From contig PTEX01000024.1 of assembly GCA_003342815.1 (NCBI GenBank), positions 4,229,517 to 4,293,516 on the forward strand: a DNA stretch of 64,000 nucleotides. The letters run 5' to 3'. Source of the DNA: Eudromia elegans (lineage: Eukaryota; Chordata; Aves; Tinamiformes; Tinamidae). The notes below the pieces were generated by a model. That model did not search any database. It was not told where the DNA came from and saw only the letters and a program-made list of their open reading frames with translations. The translations under genes were made by a program, and so were the position numbers. Shown here one piece after another: positions 30,501 through 43,088 of the stretch. Position 1 is the first letter of the stretch, and each line of letters begins with the position of its first letter.

Positions 30501-33500
30501 ATGTGTGGTGACTTATGAACATGTAACTTTTTATTTAATCCTTACGGAACACTAAATTCAATTGATGTAGTTTCTCTGGTCTGACTGCTTCAAGACTGCC
30601 TGAGGCTTTGGCCTCTCCCCAGCATCTTCAGGAATAAGATCAACACAGAATTAGTTGAGCTTCTCTGCTATGACCTGCATTCCTGAGTGTGTCCTTTTTA
30701 AACCGTTATCATCAAGCTGGTCTTATGATTTCCACAGCTAGATTCCAACTTTTGATGTGTTTCAGGAACTTGGTATTGTGAACTTGAACATGCTTTGCTC
30801 TTCTAATGGCTTTGTGTGTGTGTGTTGTTGTTCATTTCTTTTTATATTTAACATGCCCTATTTTGAGTTGTTCTTGTTGAGTAAACTTCCATTTCTTAAA
30901 TGATGACCTCTTTTTTCTTAATTTTCTTGATGATTTTCTTAATTATTTTCTTAATTTTCCTCTAAAGTTTTGCAGGTGGTGAGAAGAGGTGGTTGTTTGC
31001 TCTGCTTTTCTTTTGCAATGTAGTGGACGCTTTATTCAGCTTGCTAATATGGGAGGGTGTCCAGGCTGCTTGTAGGCCTCTTCTAATTGCATTTTATTTG
31101 GTTAGTTCTGCCGTTTTCTGCCTCGTGTCCTATCTTGGAAGTCCTGTATCTGAGTACTGACTGACTTGGTTGCTATCTCAGCCCCAACATAGTACTTAGT
31201 ACTGTATAGAAGCTTTCCCACTAATACACTTGAACAACACTTGTGCACCAGTGAAGACCAAATCTGACATTTATATAGAGTATTTTTTAGACTTTCTAGG
31301 AAACCTTGATTTGCATGTGGAATGATGTGCAAATTGAAAGACGAGCACATCTTTTTTGCCTCGTGATCAATCAGTTTTGAGGAGTGTAGTGCTAGAGCAG
31401 TAGCACAGACTCCCTATTCTGTGCTTTAAATAGAAAGAGTGGGCTCAAAGAAGTGATGTTTTTGCTACAAATAGTGTTCATGCATTAGGCTTTCCTAAGT
31501 CAAAACCTTGCAAAATATCTAAGAAACTTGTATGATTTTTTCCCCGAAGAGTAAAAAGTATTAGTGTCATCTTCTTTTTCACATTACTGTAATAATAGAT
31601 CTCTAAAACATTCTATGTGAGTAAAGCCACATGTTTTATTACAGATTATATATGCAAGTTTCCTGTTAAAAAGTCTTTCTAAGTCTTTTCTGCAGAACAA
31701 AGACTTGTTCAAGTGTTTGAGCTGAATATAAATTTGCACATTTGCCTGGGCTAGGGAAGGAAAAAAAAAAAGACATGAGATGGATGAAAATGAATATTCC
31801 TTAAAGATACTTGGTATGAAGTATGCCTATAAAAGTTAAGTATAGGAAGTATAGCTTTTGAGTGCAGATGTCTGGCCTGGATACTTTCAAAGTCAGCATG
31901 CACTTAATTCAGAAAACAATTCAGATTCAGTTATATAAAACTGAATTACTGGAAATGCTTTCCTTCTATTTTAATCACAGAGGCCAGGAATATTTATTTG
32001 TCACTGCTTGCTGAATTCCTTTGCACTTCTACTTTTCAGACAAAAATAAACAACTATTTTTGCTAGGCAGCCATGCATTTAAATATTTTCAAATCACTGA
32101 AAACAGTTAAACTTTATTATCTATTATGTTGCTTATTTACTTACCAGCTGCCATTCCTTTTACCAACAAAATTACCATTTGCATCCTTTCTGATTTATTT
32201 TTTGGTTCTAGCATTTTACTTTAGGGTTGTTTGTTTCCCCCTCCAAATACATAACTGCCGATAAAACCTCCATTATAGTAATTCAGACAAGTTCTTCAGT
32301 TTGAGCAATAATATCGGCATTCCTTTTCAGACTTAATAACATGAAATGATTAAACTAATGGAGCCATAACCTAAAAGCATTGATACTGTTTATTATTCAG
32401 ACTGCTTTAGTGGATGATTTCATGGTTATTCAAATAGCCTTAATAGCTAAGAGGGTACCGTGGTCACTATAGTGTTTCTTTTTCCTTTTTTCTCTTTTTT
32501 CTTTTGCCACTCCTATTTACTTAAGTGTAAGAAGCTAATTCAATATAATTTTAAAATTGCTTAATTAGGGGTATTTGCTTACCCATTCAGTATCCAGAAT
32601 GAATGCAGCTGAAAAAATAATCAATATCACATGTGTAATAAAGACAAGTATCCTGCATGTGAATGTACTTGTGAAAGGTTATTGTGCAATTATAGCTGAT
32701 ATGACTAATTATTTGCCAAGAATATAAGATGAATTTTGTTCTTGGAACACTTTCTGTATTTGTAGGTTTTTTTCTTTATTTCCTATGTACTATTTTTCAA
32801 GCCTCCCTGCAGTGATTTGTTCTGGCTCTTTGTTGTTGCACGTTCACTTTTTAGTGACAAGGGAAAAGGAAAACAAGACAAAGAATTCTTATGAGATTTA
32901 TGGAATGAAGCTGTATGAAACTCTCTGAAAATAACTTAGTATCAAATAGGAATGAAAAGTGAAATCCTGTATTAAAAAAACAAGTCACCTGTTTATCTTG
33001 ACTAAGAAAGAAGGACCTTTCCAGCTAGGTAGGGTGCACATCTGCTGCATGAGCTTTCTGCCGGAGCTGCCCCTGGGTTCTAAGGAGTGTTTCACTTAGC
33101 TGACAAGTAGCAAAGTTGCTGGAGGTTCCCACCTCAGATCCCACAGCTCGGAAAGGGTCTGTGGGCACTATCCTTTAAACACTGGCCAAGAAATATGCAC
33201 TTTCAGTAAGGATGAAGTGGTTTGTAGAGCATGAATCACCTCTAAAGCTGAAATTCAAATGTGAAGTGTTAGAGGAAGGACCTGAGAAGATGTGAGCCCT
33301 GCAGTGCTCTTAAAGGAAATGTGCTACCCAGTTTACTGTTGAGTTCTTGAACATGGGTGCTTGTAAGCTGTGCAAGAGAAAGTGAGCAGCATGAGACAGA
33401 ATAGGGCTCTGACATGGAGGGAGCAAGTGCTTGTCAAACAGCCTGAATACCCTGAGAATGGCAGATAGACTTCAAGGAGAAGCCTTTATGTCATTATTTT

Positions 33501-33972
33501 CCTTTACTGCTTTGGAAGGTTTTTCAGCTTGTTTATAGTGTTACGGTCTGACCAAGAATTTTCTTTGCAGAGACTCATTTTTCATCTAGTTCTCTTTATG
33601 TTTTGATTTGTTATTTCTGGTATGGTAGCATACCTTGAAAAATATGATGTCATGACTTCTGGTGGAGATTTCTGTCATGTAATGGTGTGTCAGTTAGTGG
33701 TTATTCTAATACGAATTTTAAAAATAGTGGTTTACACTAGAATAACGTATATTCAGAATAACGTAAGCAGAATGTCTTCAGACTAGCCTCTATTTTTGTT
33801 TTGTTAGTGTTCTGTAAGTTCTTTGCTATTCTTGGCAATTATCAGCAGATTTTATCCTTCAAACCAGCCTTTGATATTAACAGAGGACTTCACAGCTGTT
33901 GGTTTATAGAAATCAGTTTAATTTCAAGAAAAGGAAAATATTTGATCTTTTTTTACACAGCTATTCCTTAAA

Positions 33973-34040
33973 TCATTTATATAACAAAGTACATGCATTA
34001 ATAAGATCATTCATTTAACCAAGTACATACATTAATAAGG
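33973..34040. repeat. 34-bp tandem duplication
   Basis: Two adjacent 34-bp units, 33973-34006 and 34007-34040, agree at 29 of 34 positions. They share AAGTACAT and CATTAATAAG. It is an old local duplication about 360 bp before exon F. Confidence 0.85.
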
Positions 34041-34403
34041 TAAAGTCTGTTTGAACCTTGGCTACTTCTTAATCTTCAAATTAGACTTAAAAGAATGAAA
34101 TATTAGAATTTTTATCAATAAATTTAAATGGAAATGGAATCATTTGAACTAATGGTTGAATAAAGTGGTGACATTCCCACATTAAATATGATGATTTGGT
34201 ATATTACATTAGATATTTTCACTTATTTTTATGAAGACTAGAATTTTTATGAGCAGTAATTCAGAAAAATGTGTCTGCTTAATGGAATCCTTCTCCTTAA
34301 GACTATTTATATGGACATTGTTTTCTGCCCTTCTGCTGCCCTATCTTTTAAACTAGAGTATGTATTTTTTTGTCTGTTTGTTTCTTATTCTCTTTTTTCC
34401 TAG

Positions 34404-34528
34404 TTTCAGCCCAGACTCTCAAGAGCAACCTTGACTCAATGGCCCATCAGATCCAGCGCCTCGAAAATGACATTGAACATTTCCCTAAAACAACAGATGC
34501 ACGTGATAAGTTTGTTGAAAAGATGAGC
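34404..34528 (+). CDS. DIAPH2: DIAPH2 exon F: FH2 coiled-coil helix, ends at a U12 donor
   Basis: This 125-nt exon completes the split valine (G + TT) and adds 41 codons ending in AAG ATG AGC (Lys-Met-Ser) on a codon boundary. The acceptor is CTTTTTTCCTAG. It encodes SAQTLKSNLDSMAHQIQRLE and, after a short acidic-histidine segment, DARDKFVEKMS, a heptad-like amphipathic helix of the FH2 coiled-coil region. There is no GT after the coding sequence. The exon end at 34528 rests on the perfect U12 donor at 34529 and on homology (human DIAPH2 has KMTSF where this gene gives KMSSF across the junction). Confidence 0.93.
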
Positions 34529-34539
34529 ATATCCTTTTT
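34529..34539 (+). promoter_or_regulatory. DIAPH2: U12-type (minor spliceosome) AT donor
   Basis: The intron begins ATATCCTTTTT, an exact match to the U12 5' splice consensus (A/G)TATCCTTT recognised by U11/U12 snRNP. The AT dinucleotide places it in the rare AT-AC subclass. No major-class GT exists at this codon boundary. Confidence 0.93.
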
Positions 34540-37500
34540 GCGCTGCTTGGGCGGCCATCTGAATGTTCTGCTTGTCTGGTAAAGTATTTGCATCACTTGA
34601 GAGGGGAAAAAAAAACAGTTTAAATGACTTCTTCCATGATACTAATACAGTATGTAAATATATAATTGCATGAGATGCAGGGAGTGCTTGCAGTGCACTC
34701 TAAAGTCATTGGGATCCTGAAGCTGGCCTGGATGATAGGCCAGTAGCAACACCTGGTTTCAAAACCTTCTAAGAACTACAGCCATGTTATAGCAGAAAGT
34801 AAAGTATGGTTAAAAGAAAGAAAATATTAAAATGTTCCTTGCATAAATTTCCTTTTATATTAAGTAACTTATGATTCTTGGGATAACTTTTCCATGAGCT
34901 GATCCATGGCGCAAATCGCACTTTAATATCAAATGGTAAATAATTTAACTTTAGCTGGGGGCTGTTTCTTTTATAATTAGTCTCTCTTCATGCAGCTGGG
35001 GAGTCTGATTCAACAGTTTTCAAAAGTAATTAGAGATCATGATAAATTTTGGTGTTTTATTTCAGTGTTTGGGCCTTTAATTAAAGAATTTGAAATGGAG
35101 AACTATGAATTCTCTGCTCGCTTCTGATAGGTGTTTGCCTAACCTTCCTTTTAGCCATGTTAGAGTAGACGTACATAGATACGTGTATAATCTATACTTG
35201 CGTAGACAGGGCTTGAGAAATACATTCTGTTAATGGGGTTTAACTTTGCATATTATTAGAAGGGTGAAAGATGGAAGAGAATAAAATGCTATTTCAGAGG
35301 AAAGCCATGGAAAGTTGAACAGTTAATGGATTCCACAGCACTTTAAGCAAGTAATAAAATATAGCTGTTGAAGTTTTTTCTTTTAGGAATTATTTCAGAA
35401 AAGTTTTCTAGGCAGTATTTTTTCATGTTAAATAGAACAATAGTGATCTTGTGAACTAATTACTTTTTCATAAATGACTACTATTTACTAAAGCAAAATC
35501 CTCACTTAAAAGTAACCAAGCTTTCAACTTCTCTGCTTTCTCAATTGGTATCAGTGTGTGCTCGAAGTCCTAGGCCACAGTGTAGTGGTGAATACTGATG
35601 CGCAAGAAAACAAGACTTTTATTAATTCCATACTTGATTGACATGTGTGGTTAAAAAAAAAGGTAAAAAAACTACTTTGTGCAGGGGCTTTTGTGCGCTG
35701 AGAATGTTACAAAATATTTGATGTGCATTGAACAATCACTGATGATTCTCTCTGCACGGTACCACAAATTCTCCTTTAGCGTGCCGCAGGGAGAGAGGAA
35801 ATATACATTACATCAGACTCTCAGCATCTTGAATGTACTGCCATTATTTATTTATTTTCCTCTCCCCTGGCCCCTCTGAGCGGCTGAGCAGCAGGCCGTC
35901 ATTAACACTGTGACAAGGAAGGCTGAAGGAATGTTAATGGCATTACCACTCCTGTCATCCGTTAGCACTTGGGATTTCCTCCTAGCTTGTTACAGAGGAA
36001 TCCTTCACTGCAGGTGTTTGGAGATGTCACTTCCAGCGAAGCCTGTTTTGTTTTTCAGCCAATTTGAAATGCGCTGGTGCCTTCATTTCTGCATGAATAT
36101 GAATATTAGCATTTGAATTCATTCATAACCAGAGGCTCCTTAAAAATAATCCAAAAGGGAGAAAATTTCTAGGAATTTTTATATGCATCCCTACTTTTGA
36201 AATAACTGATGTTTTCCGTGACTATATTCACATGTATTTTTAAATACAGAGACTTTTTCTAGTTCTTTAGAAGTTGGAAAAGAAAGACTTACTCAAAGCT
36301 TTTGAATTCTAGGTCGCTTATAATCCCTTCGACCAAGTTATAAAAGGGCTTTTGGCTTACGGTACTGATCTAAAGATTTTTTTGTTTTGTTCCTGCTATC
36401 TACAGAAATGACATTTGAAAATATTTTCATTGGGAAGTTCAGCCCTTGACTGAAAGAAGTATTAAGGAAAATCATGGTTATATATCCAGATAAGATATCT
36501 TTTCCCTGAATAGTATCTATCGAAGAAAGGTCCATCTTACTGAAGTTTAGACATCAATGAAGGCTCTGGTGCTTTTTCTTTTGTTTGTTTCTTCTTTCGT
36601 TTTCCTCTGGACCTGTTTCTCAAGCCTGGCTTTTACTTTCTCTAGTTGCAAGGACAGAAAACCTAATTTGTCCTTAAAGGCAGCTGAAAAGCCCTTGCTC
36701 CTGCTTCAAAGTTATGGAGAGTCCTGTGATGAACAACTAAGGGACAGGAAGGTCTGGGTGTAGCATTTGCTTGTTGTTGCAGTTGCCTTATGGCAGCATA
36801 GCCGGGGTGGTTCATGCACTGTGGTTCATGACCTGCATATTATTTCTTCTCTGATTGCTTGGACACTCTGTACAAAGTACAGTTATTATACGAAAGGTGA
36901 TCCTGCCTCTCTTGGCTCCTTAGCTTGCTGCTTCAGATGATTTTGGTACTCAGACTTGCTCAGACTGTCACAAAAAAGCCTCAAAGTTCTCGTGCAGAGT
37001 TTGGTCACTTTGCAGTGACTGTTGTCAGTCCATGCACTTGTTGACAAAGGTAATTGTGCTATTTCTGCATCAGATGAGAGGTTTTGGTGAGCTGCTTGGT
37101 GTTTAAGTGACTGTACATCCACCAAGTGGGGATACTCCAAATATATGTCTATTTTTTTGTCCCAAATGCATGAAAAGAATCACTGGAATGTATTTTTGAA
37201 ATGAAAATCAACAGGATATTATTTTGAGAGGTTACATTTAAAAACCTTTTATCTCTGAACACTTGCTTCATATTTAAATGGCTATGCAAAAGCAACCAAG
37301 ACACGCTTGATTAAACCAGCCGTGCTTGTAATTCTGAGAAGCACTTCTGAAGGCCTCACGTATTTGATCAGCATAGGCAGAAAATCTCACTTCTGAAAGT
37401 ACTGTGATGGAAGATAGGAAGAATTAGTATATACATATAATCTGCTTTTCCTTTCCAAACTAGCTGCTTTTTCAGGAAATTCAGGGTATTTACAATACAC

Positions 37501-40500
37501 AGGTGTGATTATTTCTGTGTGTTTTTTTTTTCTCCTTCTTTCTTTTTTTTTTTTTTCTTTACATTGTTAGTGATTCAAGCTCATCGCATCTCAGTATTGG
37601 GAATCCTATTGAAGAACTGACCTAGCCAAGTTCAAAACCGGATTACAATTTATGCTGTGTTTAGTTGCGTTTATGCAATTGGCGTTCTGGAAAATAAGCT
37701 GCTATTCGATGTTGTTGAGCTCACTTAAGTTCTTTCATTTACATAAGCCATTACCTAGGTTCCAGTTTAAAAAATAGATATTCATGAGGTTAGAAAAAGG
37801 ACCAGGATTTTTAGAATTTGTAAGGCCCACCGAGAACCAAACTCAGAAGCTTTCACTCCTGAGCAGCATTCTGAAAGCTTCGAGGATTGTCTTGGTGTAA
37901 TTATTTTGAAGAGATGGTATTGTTCCGTGACAGTCACCATATACATGCTGTTCAATGCCAGCTCCATTGGGAAATGACAGTACAGCCTTGTGACATGTAC
38001 TAATCCCTTAGGTTCACTTTGAAAAAAATATTAATAGCTAATTGAAACTGCTTTGAGATTTGCATGACTGGTACCGTATTTTGTATGGCTGGTTGCTTGT
38101 CATGAAGGTCCGTAGCTCTCTTTGTGAGTTATAAGCTTAAACACACAGTTCCTCCTGCCTGTAAATATTCCTGCTCTGTGCCTGGGTAGTCCACGATGTC
38201 TGCTGAAATACGAAACAGATGAAAGCAGTGAACCTTTGTAAAAAGTTCATTTGTTTATGTACAAGGATAATTTGCTGAAACAAGGCAAGTTACTTCACTC
38301 TGCTGGCTGAACGAATCCCCTTTTCTGGTCATGCTTCAAATACAGTTCCTTTTAATTTCTTATATCATACAGTAAGTCACAGTGCTGATACTGATTTTCC
38401 CAAACAACTAGATTTATTCCTAAATTAGTGGAAAAATCAGCTGATATTTCATTGTATTGCTCCTTGTATTTCCTTATCTTCATGGGGGCGTTAGGCAGTT
38501 GTACAGTTTTTTTTACAATTATTTTAAAATTTCAGAATTGTTGTATAGTTGCTTACAATAGTAATTTTGGGTAAAACATGATCATTTACTAACATATTAT
38601 GAATTTCCACTGTTGACAAGCTTTCAACCTAATGGTTTGTGGAAGCTGCTGAGGTTTGTGGAGTAAGAGTGTATGTGTGTGAGGTGGTAGTGGCAATATA
38701 TTTAAATCCCACAGCATATAAGTTTATACCTGAGGCATACTGAAATGAAATATTTTCCCTCTTATCATGTGGATCAAATGATTTTTTTGGTCTGCTTTCA
38801 ATACATACTATGCAAAAGGGGAACTTATTAAAGTTGAGATGTTTCATATCAGGTTATTTATTTTGTTCTACTGTGTATGTGCATAGTTAGGAGAAAAAAA
38901 ATTGAAAACTTCAAACTGGTCAAGTCTAATATGGATCAGATTCCAAACACTTATTTTTTTGTCCTAATAGGAGTTTTATATGATCCTTGACTGTGCCCAT
39001 GCTATTTACTTGAGTTTTTCTATTTCCAGTCTTGTATTTTAATGTTATGTTTGTGCTTTAATGAGGAATTTTGGATAGATTTGCGTAATAGATAATGAAA
39101 TGAAGCCTATTCCATTCCTTTTTGAAAAAGTTATATAATCCAATAGAGAGAGATATCAGTAAATAATTGTTGCAGTGTTTGATTAATTATATTAAAATCA
39201 TTAATTTGCTTTGAGACAAGATCAACCTTACAGGCTGCCTTAAGGCATAAACAGAATGTAGCAATGTACTTGGAATGAGCTCTCAGCCAGGTGCTGGAGG
39301 GATTAGTATAAAGTCCACTTTCATGTAGCAGCTTCTTGAACAGTGTGGAAAAGAAGACAAACATTTAAATCCAGAGGAAACAAATCAATAAATAATGAAA
39401 ACACTAGTGAGAAACAAAGTGGCTCAAAGAGAATAGAAGTATGAGAGCAATTGAATTAGAGTAACCCTGAGAAAGGGTTTGCTAATATATTTGAGAGAAA
39501 AATAATAGCCTACCAATGTGTTTATGAAGGTATAGTTAATTAATAAAAATGAGTTGTATTCTATTTTTTTCTATAATAAAAATCAAGAAACATGCAGCTT
39601 TTGAAAATATATTACAGATCATATGTTCCCAGTCCTTTCTAGGAGAAAATTAATTCCTTTTTTGAAGAGGCTGATGGACATATTACATGTTGAAGGAATT
39701 AAGTAAGTTTGAGAAGTTAGATATCTAAGTTAGAGATTCAACATGGAATTGAAAGTAGGACCGTTAAGTTGGGGCTACCTGTCACAGTCAGAAAGTGGTG
39801 ATTTTGCCAAGACAATGAAAGAGAAATTTGAAAAAATGCTATGCATCATTTTCAAGGTTTTTGTCAGAAATATGTTTTCTTGTTTCTTCTTGCTTCAGGC
39901 ATAACTTGGTGTGGACTCTTTTGGAGTTGTTTAAATACCAATATATAAAGCACTGTGGGTGTTGCTTGTGTGGTTTCTTGGACTCCCGTAGTGTAGTTGA
40001 AGTAGAGTTTACAGTTGTTAAAAGCTGAATTCCTTGTACTGATGAGTTCAGATGCTGCAGCTTCATCCACATCAGCTGATCTCCCTGCTAGCAGATCTAT
40101 GAAGACAGAGAAGAAAGATTTGAAGAGGAAAGCTTATAGAAGCAAAAATCCTAGGAAAGATGCAGCAGGAAGGGGAGTAGGCTGGCTTGGAGGATGTGAA
40201 GCATAAAGGAGCAGAGGAGCTTGTGATGAATGCTGCAGTTTATGTGCAGCAGGGACAGCAAAACGGTGTGGAGCAGAGAGGAAATGCAGGTATAAGAGGC
40301 AGGTGTGTGTTTGGACCCAGGCAGAGGAAAGCACAAGGGTGCATATAGAGCTGAGAAAACACGAAACAAAAAGGTTGCTTCATCATTTGCATTTAGATTG
40401 TATAATTTTTAAAATGTCTGGCCTTGCTCATGTCCATTATAAATGGTTTTGCAAAACCTACCTTCCTGGATGGTGAACTTTTCCAGCTGTCCTGGATTTT

Positions 40501-43067
40501 CAGTCAGCTGATGCACATTTGTTGTTGCCTCAGTGTTGCTCTTTAAAGAGCTTTTCTCTTTCCTAGCTTCCCCCTCCACTGAGATGAATTTGCAGAATAC
40601 CAATCTTCTGCAAAATGCCTGTCTGCCAAGTTCAAAACCCTGAGCTTGCTTTTTTCCCCTAACAGTCCCTTTATCATCACACATCCTTTCTTTCTCATTT
40701 TTCTTGTTTGATTCATCTTTCTTGAAACAAGCCCAAAATATACACATTCTTGCAGGTGATAGCTGAGGGTGGCTATCAGTGGACCAGTGTAGTTATTGCT
40801 TCTCTATCTGCTAGCAAAATTGCCTTCCCGCTGTACTCAGGGTTGCATTTCAGTTCTTTCATGGTGGCATCATGTTGTCAGCTCGAAGTTTTCTTATAAT
40901 TAGTTAATGCATTCTGGAATTCTATGTTTTTGTTGCTGTTTAGAAATTATTAGCTCTGGCAGAAAGATAACAGATCTCTTCAGCTTCATGACCTTCCTAT
41001 TTACTTTTATATCTCGCAGCACTGGTTAAGGCTTGCCTATTCTCTTAATCTTATTTCTACCTGTGTTTGAATAGAAGTGGAGAAAGCTGGTGAAAAATAA
41101 TGAACAGATATGTTAAATGTAAGTGAAAGGAAAAGTGTGAAATGGATGGTGTTATAACCAGACAGAAATCTGGATCTAGAGATGTATATAGCAAGAGAGA
41201 TCTGGATGCATATGCAGAAAGTATTAGATAATATGGGCGTAATCAGTCAGCTAGTTTGTACTGGTAATTTGTGATGTTTTAATGCTTAATGCCCATTTTA
41301 TTATGGTCTTTAATATCAAGAAAAGAAATGACAAACCCTTTTGGAAGGCAATTTTTTAAAATTTGCCCAGGCTGTACTAACAGCATGGTTTTCTTAAAGT
41401 TAATATTTAACAATATATGAACTATAAAGCTTTATGAAGTGTTCTACAAAACAGATTATCAATTTTCTTTATGACAGCGTATTTCATCTTCCAAGTCTTC
41501 ATCTTTCTTTGACAACGCTGATATAAGGAGATATGGGGTTATATTGATTTCTTTGAAGATAAGCTATGCAATAAATTCTGTGAGAAGAGTGCAAGCTGTA
41601 CGTTTCATTTTAGGATAAGTAAAGGTAGGAGGAATTTGGGCAAGTATTAGAAATGAGGAAAAGAGAAAGATGGGCAAGAGGTATTTATTCAAAATGCTTA
41701 TATTTCTCTTTTTTATTTAATAAGACATTCTGGAAATTAGGTATTAGAAGTGTTTGTTGTTTTTGTTGTGGATTCACAACGCCTGAGGTTTTATTCATAG
41801 ACCACATGAGGGAGCTCGGTCCTGTTCTGCGGTTTGGAGACCACGCTAGGATGTGCTTCAGATCTGGTGCTGAGTAAGAGAGAAGATTTCAAGCAAGAAA
41901 GGGGAAAAACAAAAGGCTGATGAAATAATTTAGTGTATGTGCTGACTAACTAGTGAGAGGAGATGACAGTAATTTGTACAGGCATACAAAGATGTTAAAG
42001 AAGGGAGAGCCTGCTTGTTCTGGGGATTCCCAAGAACAAAATTCTGTTTAAATACATAAAAATTCTAAAGGCTTCTTGATTGTGAATAGTTGCCTGAGGG
42101 AACCGATGCTTTCATGCTTAAATTTCTGTTAAACTAAGTTGTCCAAATCATTGAAATATGTTTTGGTAAAGAATTTTGCTCTTCTAGAATGATAATTCAT
42201 TAGAGATCTGTTTTTGTTTGTTTGATTAATTGCTGTAGTGTTATTTTAAAATGTGAAATTAAAATGAAAGTGTATGTAGTGAATTCCTTAAATAGGTAGT
42301 ATGAAACTTTCTTGATTCCATTATCATACAGCTAAAAGCAAGATGAAAATACCTGGAAGAAATAGAATAATTTTGGAATCTCTCTGAATGAGGAAAGTTT
42401 TATTGCAATAAAGGGTCCTCATATTAATGTTTATAGATTCAAGGTGTACATAAAGTGCTTGCTTTCCTCTTATCGTCTTTGTCAGTTTTTCTATATAGAT
42501 AGATTTTGAGGTGTTCTTATTGTATGTATAATGGGTGTGTGGGAGTTATTAATTTTAATTTTCTTGAGTGGTTTGACTCTACTGCCATAAACAAGGCAAC
42601 TGGATGTATTTTAGGGTCATGGAATACTCATAAATGTGCTATACCTTTCGGTGCATTTCTGCTGTTTCTGAGAGAGGAGACATGAAATCCTAATAAATAA
42701 ATATAGTAGAATCCTAATCTTGATGTTACAGCTGATGATCTATGATGATCAATCCATTATATGGGTTTCCTTACTTTTAAACTGTGTGGAGGAAAAATAG
42801 TGAATGATGCCTTTTTATTTAATATATATGTAGAATGAATTACTTGTTTATGCTGTTACGAATCCTCCCTTAAACTAAAAATTCTTCCATGATCCCAGGT
42901 TTTTCTTTTAGTAGTTTTGCTCTGTTTATGATCAAAGTGAATGTGCAGGTAGCACATTAGTAGAACTGAAAATAGAGTTGTCAAACACAACCATCTCAAA
43001 CTCCATTCGGGGAGTTAATTTCTGGAGTGATTCTGAGTTGAGTGCTGGGGTAATAGCAAGGGTTATT

Positions 43068-43088
43068 AAAAAAAAAAAAAAAAAAAAA
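43068..43088. repeat. Poly(A) tract, 21 nt
   Basis: An uninterrupted A run in intron F-G without a recognised element. Confidence 0.9.

Noticed and set aside
36557..36763. 68-codon ATG frame with a signal-peptide-like hydrophobic start (MKALVLFLLF)
   Set aside because: T-rich introns readily give Leu/Phe-rich frames on the + strand. No promoter, cleavage-consistent mature peptide or poly(A) signal supports a gene.
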